Positions 1-7,731 are shown, numbered from the stretch's first letter. The stretch: DNA of 7,731 nucleotides from Oscillospiraceae bacterium (GCA_031283835.1 JAITBA010000224.1:1-7731), one strand, 5' to 3'. Numbers and translations: made by a program. Notes: generated from the letters alone by a model not told the origin.

Positions 1-4
1 CCCC

Positions 5-880
5 ATGAGCACCAGTCTTGAAGAGCTAACGATATCCCATCCATGTTTTTCGGTGGGGGCAAAGTCCAACAAAGGGCGCGTGCACCTACCGGTTTCCCCC
101 GGCTGCAATATCCATTGCAATTTTTGCAACCGCAAGCTGAACAACATCGACCAGCGGCCCGGTGCGACCGCCGCGATTATCGCCCCCCACGAAGCGGCGG
201 CAATGGTGCGCAAGGCCGTGGCTTTGTGCCCTGCAATTGCCGTAGCGGGCGTGGCGGGCCCCGGCGACACCCTGGCAACCCCTTATGCGCTGGAAACCTT
301 CCGGTTGATTCGAGCCGAATTCCCCGGCATCATCAAGTGCATGAGCACCAATGGGCTGCTGCTGCCAGATTTTGCCGACGAAATCATCGAAGTTGGCATC
401 GATTCTCTTACCGTCACAGTCAACGCGGTCGACCCCACGATACAGGCGCAAATTTGCGAAAGCATCACCTACCACGGCAAGCGATATGAAGGCCGAGAGG
501 CGGCGGAAATTCTGATTCGGAACCAACTTGCGGGAATCAAAAGGGTTGCGGCGGCCGGGATTACAATCAAAGTCAACACGGTGCTAATACCCGAAATCAA
601 CGCGCATCATGTTCCGTGCGTGGCAAAAACGGTCAGCGAGGCGGGCGCAAAACTTTATAATATTATCCCGCTGCTTCCGCAGCACAAGCTGGCGTGGTGT
701 TCGGCTCCCGGTTGTGAGCTTATCAGCAAAACCCGGCAAGAAGCGGAGACGCATATCAAGGTGTTTCGGCATTGCCAGCGGTGCCGTGCCGACGCGGCGG
801 GCGTTCCCGGCGGCGTCGATGTTTCAAAAGCGTTGTATATTCGCCCGGTGCAGTTGGAAAATACGTTTTCTCACGGGTGA
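5..880 (+). CDS. nifB: NifB-like radical SAM protein (nitrogenase cofactor precursor synthase), single-domain form
   Basis: NifB uses S-adenosylmethionine chemistry to fuse two [4Fe-4S] units and insert a carbide, giving NifB-co, the precursor of nitrogenase cofactors. Seen here: HPCFS at residues 12-16, GRVHLPVSPGC leading into the radical SAM motif CNIHCNFC (Cys34, Cys38, Cys41), RPGAT at 51-55, the glycine-rich SAM-binding GVAGPGDTLA at 82-91, MSTNGLLLPD at 113-122, VTVNAVDP at 137-144, IIPLLPQ at 220-226 and the C-terminal HCQRCRADA (Cys257, Cys260). At 291 residues it is a radical SAM core only; the NifX-like domain of proteobacterial NifB is absent, as in many archaeal and clostridial forms. 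Oddity: the usual KYDCVNESRPG segment reads KLNNIDQRPG, so a normally conserved Cys is Asn and one residue is missing. The usual SxEAH segment reads SVGAK. The ATG at base 5 gives a sensible N-terminus, but no ribosome binding site is visible and the frame is open to the window edge. A NifB paralogue serving another nitrogenase-like enzyme is possible. Confidence 0.88.
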   Translation: MSTSLEELTISHPCFSVGAKSNKGRVHLPVSPGCNIHCNFCNRKLNNIDQRPGATAAIIAPHEAAAMVRKAVALCPAIAVAGVAGPGDTLATPYALETFRLIRAEFPGIIKCMSTNGLLLPDFADEIIEVGIDSLTVTVNAVDPTIQAQICESITYHGKRYEGREAAEILIRNQLAGIKRVAAAGITIKVNTVLIPEINAHHVPCVAKTVSEAGAKLYNIIPLLPQHKLAWCSAPGCELISKTRQEAETHIKVFRHCQRCRADAAGVPGGVDVSKALYIRPVQLENTFSHG

Positions 881-2038
<1,158 letters not shown>

Positions 2039-2051
2039 GCACAGAGAATTG

Positions 2052-2077
2052 CCTCCTCTTTTGAGGGGGTTTTTTTT
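2052..2077 (+). terminator. Intrinsic terminator after nifH
   Basis: The stem CCTCCTC (2052-2058) pairs with GAGGGGG (2063-2069), with one G-U pair and a TTTT loop, and is followed by eight T residues (2070-2077). It begins 13 bases after the nifH stop and ends the nif-like transcript before the mannosidase promoter. Confidence 0.9.
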
Positions 2078-2087
2078 GATATTTCGC

Positions 2088-2115
2088 TTGCTTTTTTCGC
2101 TCAACCTGCTATAAT
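2088..2115 (+). promoter_or_regulatory. Sigma-A-type promoter of the GH38 gene
   Basis: A perfect -10 box TATAAT lies at 2110-2115, with a -35-like TTGCTT at 2088-2093 and a 16-base spacer. Transcription would start near 2122, giving a leader of about 27 bases that contains the ribosome binding site GAGGAG at 2136-2141. It lies just behind the nifH terminator, which fits an independent transcription unit. Confidence 0.75.
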
Positions 2116-2148
2116 AAAGAAGACTATTTATAGCTGAGGAGAATTTTT

Positions 2149-4620
2149 ATGCGTAGTATCCACATGATTGGCAACGCGCACCTAGACCCCATTTGGCTTT
2201 GGCGCTGGCAAGAGGGCTGCAACGAGGCGCTGCAAACGTTCCGCTCGGCGCTGGACCGCATGAACGAAACCCCTGGCTTCGTGTTCACCTGCTCCTCCGC
2301 GTCCTATTATCAATGGGTAGAAGAAATTGACCCGGCGATGTTTAAAGAAATCCAGCAGGCGGTGCAAGCCGGAAAATGGGTGCCTGTTAACGGCTGGTGG
2401 GTGCAGCCAGATTGCAACATGCCTTCGGGCGAAAGCTTTGCCCGCCACGCGCTTTATAGCCAACTGTATTATTGGGAGAAATTTGGCCGCATCTGCAAAA
2501 CGGGCTATAACGTAGATTCCTTTGGCCATAACGCGATGATACCGCAATTATTGCGAAAATCGGGCATGACGGCCTATGTGATGATGCGCCCCAACCCCGA
2601 CGAAAACCCCAACGCGCCCGAAAACGCCTTTTGGGGGGAAAGCCCCGACGGCTCGCGGGTGTTGAATTATCGCCTGCCGCAGGGGTATGGCCTTGAGGGC
2701 AAAGAAAGCATCGACAGCGCGGTGGACTTTTTGCAGCGCCGTAGCGAAGAAGTTGGCCATGGGTTGTGCTTGTTTTATGGCGTGGGGAACCACGGCGGCG
2801 GCCCGACCAAGGCCGATTTGGCGCATCTTGTGGACAAAATGGAACACCAGGGTTTTAGCCAACTAAAGTTTAGCTCGCCGGACGCGTTTTTTGAGGAACT
2901 GTTGGCTACCGAGCTGGACCTGCCGGTGTGGAAGGAGGACTTGCAGCACCACGCCAGCGGCTGCTACAGCGCAACCTCAATGGTGAAGCAGCTAAACCGC
3001 CGCGCGGAGCAGGCGCTTTATTTTGCCGAATCGTTTGACACCGTGGCGGCACGGCAACTGGGCACGGTGCCCGCAACAAAAAAACTTCTCGAGGCCTGGG
3101 AGGACGTGCTCTTCAATCAATTCCACGATATTTTTTGCGGCTGCTCCATCATGGAGGCATACGAAGATGTGCGGGACAGCATGGGGCACGCATGCACAAT
3201 TGCCGCGCGTATAACCAACCAGGCGCTGCTGCGGCTCACGCGGCGCATCGATACCTGGGTGCCGGGCGTTTCGGCGCCAACAGAGGAGTTGCGGCACCAC
3301 AGCATCCCAAGCAAATTTCCGCGGCCCGTGGTGGTCTTTAATGCACTGGGCTTTGCGCGCGAGATCCCCGTGCAAACCTGGGGGGCTTCCCGCCGGGTGG
3401 AGGACGCCGCCCACAACCCTGTGCCCTTCCAAAACGTGCGTGCCTCCCGCTTCGACGGCCCAGATCCGCTGGACACACTCTTCCTTGCAAAAGTGCCGCC
3501 GCTGGGCTATGCGCTCTTTTGGGTGTGGATTGGCAGGGACGCCGAAGCCGTGGCCGAAACAGCGGTGCGCGGCGGCGATTTCTTCCTCGAAAACGAGCAC
3601 CTGCGGGCCGATTTTGACCCGGCCACCGGCGGCATCACGCTGACCGACAAAGCAGCCGGGCGCACGGTGAACCGCGAACCCCTTGCAATTCCCACCGTAA
3701 TCAACGATATTGCGGCGGACACATGGGCGCACGGTGTTTTCAAGTTTCACGATATTAAGGGCACGATGCGGCTTGTGCGCATGCGGCTGACAGAAAACGG
3801 GCCACTGCGCGCGGTGATGGAGGTTAAACACGAATTTGGCAAAAGCACGCTGCTGCAGCGTTTTGGCCTGGCGGCAGGGCAACGAAAAATCGTTGTGGAA
3901 GCCAAGGCGCTGTGGACGGAGCCCTTCACGATGCTGAAGCTGCCGCTGCCGCTTGCAGGCACAGATGCGATTTCCACCTACGAAATTCCCGGTGGTTTCC
4001 TCAAGCGCCCCTGCAACGGCGAGGAGGAGCCAGGCCAAAACTGGGCGGATGTGACAGTAACCGACAGCGACGGCAAGCGTCACGGCATTGCGGTGATGAG
4101 CGACTCGAAGTATAGCTTTGATGCGCCGGGCGCGGTAATTCGGCTCACAGCGCTGCGCAACGTGATTTTTGCCGACCACAATGCCAGCCGCCCCGACCGC
4201 GAATTCAACTTCACAGATGAAGGCCTGCAACGTTTTGTTTGGGCAATTTATCCCCACGAGGGCGAAGCAGAGCAGAGTGATGTGACCCGCGAGGCCGCGT
4301 GTCTCAACAACGCACCGTCGGTGGTGCAGGAGAGCTACCACCAGGGCGATCTGCCGCCGGTGCAGAGCTTTGTGCAAATTGACGAACCCAACATCCTGCT
4401 CACGGCCTACAAACACTGCGAAGATGGTTCCGGCGACCTAATCGTGCGCGCCTACGAAACGCAGGGCAAGGCCTGCACACACGTTTCCATCGCACTGCCC
4501 CAGGCAGGTGCCGCCTTTTGGAGCGACTTTGGCAAGCACGAGATCAAAACCTTCCGCATTGGCAGCGACGGCGTCGCCCAAGAAGTGAATTTCCTCGAAT
4601 CCATCTGCGGCGAGGCATAA
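2149..4620 (+). CDS. Glycoside hydrolase family 38 alpha-mannosidase
   Basis: GH38 enzymes are zinc-dependent retaining alpha-mannosidases. The 823-residue product opens directly with the catalytic domain: NAHLDPIW at 9-16 (zinc ligands His11 and Asp13), then NVDSFGHN at 121-128 with the probable nucleophile and zinc ligand Asp123. GNHGGGPT follows at 213-220, LQHHASGCYSA at about 265-275, and FNQFHDI at 322-328, whose His326 corresponds to the fourth zinc ligand of the family. The C-terminal half, from about residue 385, is the beta-rich galactose-mutarotase-like part usual for bacterial members. There is no signal peptide or membrane segment, so it should act in the cytoplasm on imported mannosides; the linkage preferred cannot be read from sequence. 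The usual FHDILPGSSI reads FHDIFCGCSI, a mild deviation. Start: ATG at 2149 with GAGGAG seven bases upstream. The gene has its own promoter and terminator, with no transporter or regulator beside it in the window. Confidence 0.94.
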   Translation: MRSIHMIGNAHLDPIWLWRWQEGCNEALQTFRSALDRMNETPGFVFTCSSASYYQWVEEIDPAMFKEIQQAVQAGKWVPVNGWWVQPDCNMPSGESFARHALYSQLYYWEKFGRICKTGYNVDSFGHNAMIPQLLRKSGMTAYVMMRPNPDENPNAPENAFWGESPDGSRVLNYRLPQGYGLEGKESIDSAVDFLQRRSEEVGHGLCLFYGVGNHGGGPTKADLAHLVDKMEHQGFSQLKFSSPDAFFEELLATELDLPVWKEDLQHHASGCYSATSMVKQLNRRAEQALYFAESFDTVAARQLGTVPATKKLLEAWEDVLFNQFHDIFCGCSIMEAYEDVRDSMGHACTIAARITNQALLRLTRRIDTWVPGVSAPTEELRHHSIPSKFPRPVVVFNALGFAREIPVQTWGASRRVEDAAHNPVPFQNVRASRFDGPDPLDTLFLAKVPPLGYALFWVWIGRDAEAVAETAVRGGDFFLENEHLRADFDPATGGITLTDKAAGRTVNREPLAIPTVINDIAADTWAHGVFKFHDIKGTMRLVRMRLTENGPLRAVMEVKHEFGKSTLLQRFGLAAGQRKIVVEAKALWTEPFTMLKLPLPLAGTDAISTYEIPGGFLKRPCNGEEEPGQNWADVTVTDSDGKRHGIAVMSDSKYSFDAPGAVIRLTALRNVIFADHNASRPDREFNFTDEGLQRFVWAIYPHEGEAEQSDVTREAACLNNAPSVVQESYHQGDLPPVQSFVQIDEPNILLTAYKHCEDGSGDLIVRAYETQGKACTHVSIALPQAGAAFWSDFGKHEIKTFRIGSDGVAQEVNFLESICGEA

Positions 4621-4644
4621 CCGCTGCGCTGTGCGTGCAACAAG

Positions 4645-4674
4645 CCCCTGCGAATCACATCGCAGGGGTCTTTT
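4645..4674 (+). terminator. Intrinsic terminator after the GH38 gene
   Basis: A perfect 9-bp stem, CCCCTGCGA (4645-4653) with TCGCAGGGG (4660-4668), has a six-base loop and is followed by TCTTTT. It starts 24 bases after the stop. The same hairpin lies 76 bases beyond the leuB stop on the other strand, where it is followed only by CTTGTTG, so it may serve as a weak terminator for leuB too. Confidence 0.85.
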
Positions 4675-4749
4675 GCTATTATTTCGCAATAAAAATATCG
4701 ACAAGTTTTTTGCGCAAGGCGAACGGCAATGGTCGGCTGACGCAAGCGG

Positions 4750-5820
4750 CTAAAGGCGCGCACAAACCGCGTCGCCTACTTCAATCGTGCCCGCTTTTTG
4801 GCAGCCGGGTTCAAAGATATCCGGCGTGCGCAGGGTTGCAAGCACTTCGTTCACCGCCCGCTCGATGGCGGCGGCGGCTTTTGGCTCACCCAGCGAATAT
4901 TGCAGCAGCATCGCGGCGGAAAGGATGGTAGCCAAGGGGTTGGCCACGCCCTTGCCCGCAATGTCGGGCGCGGAACCGTGGATCGGCTCGTAAAGCCCAA
5001 AGCTGCCCCGGGCCAGGCTGGCGCTGGCCAGCATGCCAATGCTGCCGCTAATCATGCTCGCTTCATCGCTTAAAATATCGCCAAAAATGTTGCTGGTCAC
5101 AATCACATCAAACTGCCGGGGGTTGCGCACCAGTTGCATGGCACAGTTGTCCACATACATGTGGTTCAGTTGCACATCCGGGTATTCCGCTGCCAGCGCA
5201 ATCACTGTTTCGCGCCATAGGCGGCTGCTTTCCAGCACGTTGGCTTTGTCCACGCTGGTGAGCTTTTTGCCGCGCTTTTGCGCCATTTCAAAGCCCACAC
5301 GCGCAATCCGCTCAATTTCCGGCACGGTATACTGCTCGGTGTCGTAGGCCGCCGCCGCGCCGTTTACCTCGCGCCGGCCCCGTTCGCCAAAATAAATCCC
5401 GCCCGTCAACTCCCGCACCACCAGAATATCCAGCCCCTCGCCGATGATTTCGCTCTTGATGGGTGAGGCGTTCTTCAGCGGCGCAAAGATGCGCGCGGGC
5501 CGCAAGTTCGCATATAGCCCCAGCGCCCCGCGGATGCCCAGCAGCCCCGCTTCGGGGCGCAGGTGCCCGGGCAGCGTATCCCATTTTTCGCCCCCCACCG
5601 CGCCCAGCAGCACACTGTCGGCGCTTTTGCAAACGTCGATGGTTTCCTGCGGCAGGGGCACGCCTGTGGCGTCAATGGCCTCCCCCCCCATTTTGCAGGG
5701 CAAATATTCGAACCCAAACCCAAAGCGCTCGCCGGTTTTGTCCAGCACTTTCAGGGTTTCATCCACAATTTCGGGCCCAATGCCATCCCCTTTAATGACC
5801 GCCAACTTGTAGGTTTTCAT
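4750..5820 (-). CDS. leuB: 3-isopropylmalate dehydrogenase
   Basis: LeuB oxidatively decarboxylates 3-isopropylmalate to 2-oxoisocaproate with NAD+, the third committed step of leucine synthesis, as a cytoplasmic dimer needing Mg2+ or Mn2+. The 356-residue length is typical. Visible family motifs are GDGIGPEI at 11-18, [10 protein letters not shown] at 72-81, the substrate arginines Arg97, Arg107 and Arg136 ([15 protein letters not shown] at 134-148, with Tyr143), SVDKANVL at 189-196 with catalytic Lys192, and metal-site aspartates Asp224, Asp248 and Asp252. NAD-binding [20 protein letters not shown] lies at 275-294. [13 protein letters not shown] with LLGIR separates it from isocitrate and tartrate dehydrogenases. 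Start: ATG at 5820 with AAGGAG at 5832-5827, six bases upstream. It lies 47 bases after the P-loop protein gene on the same strand and is probably co-transcribed with it. No leuA, leuC, leuD or T-box leader is nearby in the window. Confidence 0.96.
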   Translation of the reverse strand: MKTYKLAVIKGDGIGPEIVDETLKVLDKTGERFGFGFEYLPCKMGGEAIDATGVPLPQETIDVCKSADSVLLGAVGGEKWDTLPGHLRPEAGLLGIRGALGLYANLRPARIFAPLKNASPIKSEIIGEGLDILVVRELTGGIYFGERGRREVNGAAAAYDTEQYTVPEIERIARVGFEMAQKRGKKLTSVDKANVLESSRLWRETVIALAAEYPDVQLNHMYVDNCAMQLVRNPRQFDVIVTSNIFGDILSDEASMISGSIGMLASASLARGSFGLYEPIHGSAPDIAGKGVANPLATILSAAMLLQYSLGEPKAAAAIERAVNEVLATLRTPDIFEPGCQKAGTIEVGDAVCARL

Positions 5821-5867
5821 GCATTTCTCCTTGCAATTTTTGCATTTTGCATCTTTATATTTATTTT

Positions 5868-6422
5868 TCAGGCAATGTGCGCGGCATAAAAATTTTCAAT
5901 AGCCGCATAAAAATCTTCCACACCGCCGTCGTTCAAAATCGTAATATCCGCCAGTTTCTCGCTTTCGCTGGTATGAAAAATTTCTTCTTCGCCTGCGTCA
6001 AACGCGCGAAGTTTTTCCACACTACCGCCGTCGCGGGCGCTGCCGCGGGCCAGCATGCGCGCGTAACGCACCTCATCGTCGCTAATCATAATGTCCACCA
6101 GCAAAAAATCCGCGCCAAACCGCGCCTTAAGGAACTGCACGTCGCTTAACGGACGGACGCCGCTCACCAAATACACCGGCGCGCCGCTTTCCTTAATTTT
6201 TCGCACAATCTGCTCCGGAAAAAACGTCTGGCCAAACTGTCCCATGTATTTTTGGCTGGTTTTGTGCAGGTTTTCGCGGGTCAACTCCAGCCCGTCCTTG
6301 GCCGCCAATTCCCGCACCACGTCGCCGATCGAAACCATCGGTAGCGCATACTTTTTTGCAATGTACTCCAGAAAAAAGTCCTTTCCTGTGCCGTTTTTGC
6401 CCACTGCCGCAATTACTTTCAT
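5868..6422 (-). CDS. Small P-loop kinase-like protein (dephospho-CoA kinase / UPF0200-like NTPase)
   Basis: The 184-residue product has a Walker A motif GKNGTGKD at residues 8-15, with Asp where Ser or Thr is more usual. It then has [10 protein letters not shown] at 31-40, [18 protein letters not shown] at 86-103, a basic lid-like stretch [15 protein letters not shown] at 119-133, and [11 protein letters not shown] at 158-168. This order matches the nucleotide-kinase fold seen in dephospho-CoA kinase and archaeal UPF0200 proteins, but it lacks obvious signature residues for any one substrate, so the reaction is unknown. There is no signal peptide, so it should be cytoplasmic. The ATG at 6422 is chosen because GGAG (6434-6431) lies eight bases upstream and the promoter -10 box lies at 6473-6468. 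The longer open frame starting at 6548 would begin upstream of that promoter. leuB follows on the same strand after 47 bases; a link to leucine or pantothenate/CoA metabolism is only a guess. Confidence 0.8.
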   Translation of the reverse strand: MKVIAAVGKNGTGKDFFLEYIAKKYALPMVSIGDVVRELAAKDGLELTRENLHKTSQKYMGQFGQTFFPEQIVRKIKESGAPVYLVSGVRPLSDVQFLKARFGADFLLVDIMISDDEVRYARMLARGSARDGGSVEKLRAFDAGEEEIFHTSESEKLADITILNDGGVEDFYAAIENFYAAHIA

Positions 6423-6467
6423 GTACTCTGCTCCTTTTGTGATTTTTGAAAATGATTCTATTCTATT

Positions 6468-6496
6468 ATTATACTGTATTTTTTTGAATTTGTAAA
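6468..6496 (-). promoter_or_regulatory. Sigma-A-type promoter of the kinase-like gene and leuB
   Basis: Read on the minus strand, TTTACA (6496-6491) and a perfect TATAAT (6473-6468) are separated by exactly 17 bases. The expected start of transcription is near 6461, giving a leader of about 39 bases with the AAAAGGAG ribosome binding site at 6438-6431. No terminator or second clear promoter is seen before leuB. Confidence 0.85.
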
Positions 6497-6612
6497 GCCT
6501 TCTTTTTGGGCCGGCACGCGTTACATTGGCGTTTTTATCCAAAATCACGCCGGCGTAGTGTGTTTGCTGTGTCTTTGCAAGGATTTTGGCATCGCGCTAT
6601 CTGCATTTTTTC

Positions 6613-6641
6613 TTGACATTCCCCTCAAAATAGGTTAAAAT
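6613..6641 (+). promoter_or_regulatory. Sigma-A-type promoter of rnpB
   Basis: A consensus -35 TTGACA (6613-6618), a 17-base spacer and -10 TAAAAT (6636-6641) place the transcription start at about 6648. That is exactly where the 5' strand of RNase P helix P1 begins. It diverges from the kinase/leuB promoter about 120 bases away. Confidence 0.9.
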
Positions 6642-6647
6642 AAAGCA

Positions 6648-7104
6648 GTGAGTCGGCTGGGCAGTCGCGCGGGGGCAACCTCGTGAGGAAAGTCCGAGCC
6701 CCGCAGAGCAGGATAACGGCTAACGGCCGCCGAGGGTGACCTTAGGGAAAGTGCAACAGAGAAATACCGCCAGGCCAAGGCTTTGGATTTTAGGCACTGC
6801 ATGCGCTGCTTTTTTATCGCAAAACGCGCGGGCAAACATTCTCAAAATTCAATGCCTAAAACCCAAAGTCTTGGCCTGGTAAGGGTGGAAAGGCGAGGTA
6901 AGAGCTCACCGGCACGCGGGGAACCGCAGTGCCCTGCAAACCCTATCCGGCGCAACACCGACCGGGAAAAACGGGCCGCAAGGCCCCGAAGCGCTTGCTC
7001 GGCGCAACCCATTCCCAACGGGTGGCAGGAGCATGACAGCAATGCCATGCCAAGATAAATGATTGCCATCAACGACAAAACTCGGCTTATAGGCCGGCTC
7101 ACAC
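6648..7104 (+). ncRNA. rnpB: RNase P RNA (catalytic subunit of tRNA 5' processing), with expanded P12
   Basis: RNase P RNA is the ribozyme that removes 5' leaders from precursor tRNAs. The conserved blocks are present in order. GAGGAAAGTCCGAGC lies at 6685-6699, GCAACAGAGA at 6753-6762, GGTAAGAGCTCACCGG at 6897-6912, AAGATAAATGA at 7052-7062 and CGGCTTATAGG at 7083-7093. Helix P1 forms from GTGAGTCGGCT (6648-6658) with GGCCGGCTCAC (7092-7102). P2 forms from 6660-6666 with 7061-7067. P4, with its bulged T6693, forms from 6691-6698 with 7081-7087, including an A6697-T7082 pair where G-C is common. The layout fits the common ancestral (type A) class. At about 457 bases it is longer than the usual 350-400, which is explained by a 27-bp hairpin at 6770-6879 in the P12 position. 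The joining motif ACAGAA reads ACAAAA at 7075-7080. No clear terminator follows. Confidence 0.96.
6770..6879 (+). repeat. Long inverted repeat: expanded P12 hairpin within RNase P RNA
   Basis: The 27-base arm at 6770-6796 pairs with 6853-6879: 25 Watson-Crick pairs, one G-U (6780 with 6869) and one A-C mismatch (6787 with 6862). The outer ten pairs are CCAGGCCAAG with CTTGGCCTGG. A 56-base apical segment (6797-6852) contains T- and A-rich stretches and a possible smaller stem. It sits between the GCAACAGAGA and GGTAAGGGTGGAAAGG blocks, where P12 belongs. Confidence 0.9.
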
Positions 7105-7152
7105 CCTATTTCAAACATACGGTTCGGCAGAACGCCTTGCACCGCAACGCAT

Positions 7153-7181
7153 TCCCTTTGCATATACTGCAACGAAAGGGA
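7153..7181 (+). promoter_or_regulatory. Hairpin overlapping the ribosome binding site of the next gene
   Basis: TCCCTTT (7153-7159) is complementary to AAAGGGA (7175-7181), with a nested GCA/TGC pairing (7160-7162 with 7168-7170). The 3' arm is the purine-rich ribosome binding site for the GTG start at 7191, so folding would hide it. There is no proper T-run after the stem, so this is not a good terminator. Function is inferred from geometry alone. Confidence 0.4.
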
Positions 7182-7190
7182 GTGTTGTTT

Positions 7191-7541
7191 GTGATAAATG
7201 CCATTGTGTATTGCTTGCTGGTTGTGCTGGTGCTGGCTGGCATTGTGTCGTCGCTGTATTTGTTGCTGCTGTTGGCTTTGCGCCCCAAGGCTATCGGCCG
7301 GCTTGTGGTAGTTATTCCGCCTGCCGCCGCCGAAGCAGACATTGCGGGCCTGCTGTGCGCGGCCCGGTTGCGTTTGGGGCTCATGGGCGACCTGTGCCGC
7401 GCCGAAGTGATCGCGCTAGACTGCGGCATGCCGAAGCAAAGCCGTGCCCAATGCGAGGCGCTGTGCCGCGAGCTGGATCACACGGCCCTGCTCACGCCCG
7501 AGGAACTGACCGCACAGATGAAAACGCTGGCCAAAAAGTGA
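7191..7541 (+). CDS. Small single-pass membrane protein of unknown function
   Basis: I do not recognise this 116-residue protein. Residues 4-30 form one strongly hydrophobic segment rich in Leu and Val, followed by RPK, which suggests an N-terminal membrane anchor with the rest in the cytoplasm. The remainder has a beta-like LVVVIPP stretch (about 38-44), an alpha-helical part with several cysteines (CAARLRLGLMGDLC, about 57-70), ALDCGMPKQSRAQCEALCREL, and a basic tail ending in KTLAKK. The GTG start at 7191 is chosen because AGGGAG (7177-7182) lies eight bases upstream and the hydrophobic segment begins at once. The frame is open further upstream to 7059, but that part overlaps rnpB. The partial ComF-like gene follows 65 bases after the stop on the same strand, so co-transcription is plausible. 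Transcription may come from rnpB readthrough; no separate promoter is clear. Confidence 0.7.
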   Translation: MINAIVYCLLVVLVLAGIVSSLYLLLLLALRPKAIGRLVVVIPPAAAEADIAGLLCAARLRLGLMGDLCRAEVIALDCGMPKQSRAQCEALCRELDHTALLTPEELTAQMKTLAKK

Positions 7542-7606
7542 TTTGCGATTTGCACCCGGATGGATGACCATCACACAGCTTTTTATAGCCGATTGAGTTG
7601 AATGCC

Positions 7607-7731
7607 ATGAACAACCGCCAACACAAGGCCCTGGAGCATCTCTGGCTGTGGTTCTTTCCGCGGCGCTGTGTTTGGTGCGGCGAGGCGACGGAACCGCGGG
7701 AGATGCTTTGCGCCCTGTGCGAACCGCGCGC
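7607..7731 (+). CDS. ComF-like protein, N-terminal fragment (runs off the window)
   Basis: Only 41 complete codons are present. The start MNNRQHKALEHLWLWFFP leads into a four-cysteine zinc-binding module, RRCVWCG at 19-25 (Cys21, Cys24) and LCALCE at 34-39 (Cys35, Cys38), spaced as in the N-terminus of ComF-family proteins. Full-length members continue into a phosphoribosyltransferase-like domain and are linked to DNA uptake in competent bacteria, though they are also found in many species not known to be competent. The ATG at 7607 is the only in-frame ATG after the stop at 7586-7588; the ribosome binding site is weak (GAG at 7595-7597), and TTG at 7598 is an alternative start. The assignment rests on the zinc-finger pattern and the LW-FFP-RC spacing alone. 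Confidence 0.72.
   Translation, partial: MNNRQHKALEHLWLWFFPRRCVWCGEATEPREMLCALCEPR

Noticed and set aside
2992..4416. 474-codon open frame on the minus strand
   Set aside because: It lies wholly inside the GH38 gene, which has clear motifs; the composition (many His, Arg and Cys) is typical of an antisense shadow in GC-rich DNA.
6423..6548. N-terminal extension of the kinase-like protein to an ATG at 6548
   Set aside because: The TTTACA-17-TATAAT promoter at 6496-6468 would lie inside it, and the P-loop normally starts within the first ten residues, as it does from the ATG at 6422.
6783..7058. Open frame of 91 codons on the plus strand
   Set aside because: It is contained in the RNase P RNA, and the covering sequence is explained by conserved RNA structure.

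Overview
The window looks like a chromosomal piece of a moderately GC-rich anaerobic Firmicute, probably a member of the Clostridia. The reasons are AGGAG-type ribosome binding sites 6-8 bases before the starts, sigma-A-type promoters, compact intrinsic terminators, a bacterial RNase P RNA, and clostridial-looking NifB and NifH proteins. I see no insertion sequences, tRNAs, phage genes or CRISPR repeats.

Layout. (1) Bases 5-880, plus strand: a short NifB-like radical SAM protein without the NifX-like C-terminal domain. (2) Bases 881-1183: a 303-base gap with several inverted repeats. (3) Bases 1184-2038: a well-conserved nitrogenase iron protein (NifH), closed by a strong terminator at 2052-2077. 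(4) Bases 2149-4620: a cytoplasmic GH38 alpha-mannosidase with its own promoter and terminator. (5) On the minus strand, a small P-loop kinase-like protein (6422-5868) followed 47 bases later by leuB (5820-4750), probably one transcript from a near-consensus promoter at 6496-6468. (6) On the plus strand, diverging from that promoter, the RNase P RNA gene rnpB (6648-about 7104) with a consensus promoter and a very long extra hairpin in the P12 position. (7) Then a small one-pass membrane protein (7191-7541) and the start of a ComF-like gene that runs off the window at 7731.

How the genes relate. NifB and NifH are both cofactor-assembly and electron-donor components of nitrogenase-like enzymes. 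No catalytic or scaffold subunit (NifD, NifK, NifE, NifN or a relative) is visible. The terminator after nifH and the independent mannosidase transcript mark the downstream edge of the nif-like cluster, so partner genes, if linked, lie upstream of base 1. The other genes are unrelated housekeeping or catabolic functions.

The points most worth a second look are the NifB-NifH pair without partners, the NifB that lacks a normally conserved cysteine, the structured gap before nifH, and the RNase P RNA with a 27-bp P12 extension and an altered ACAGAA motif.
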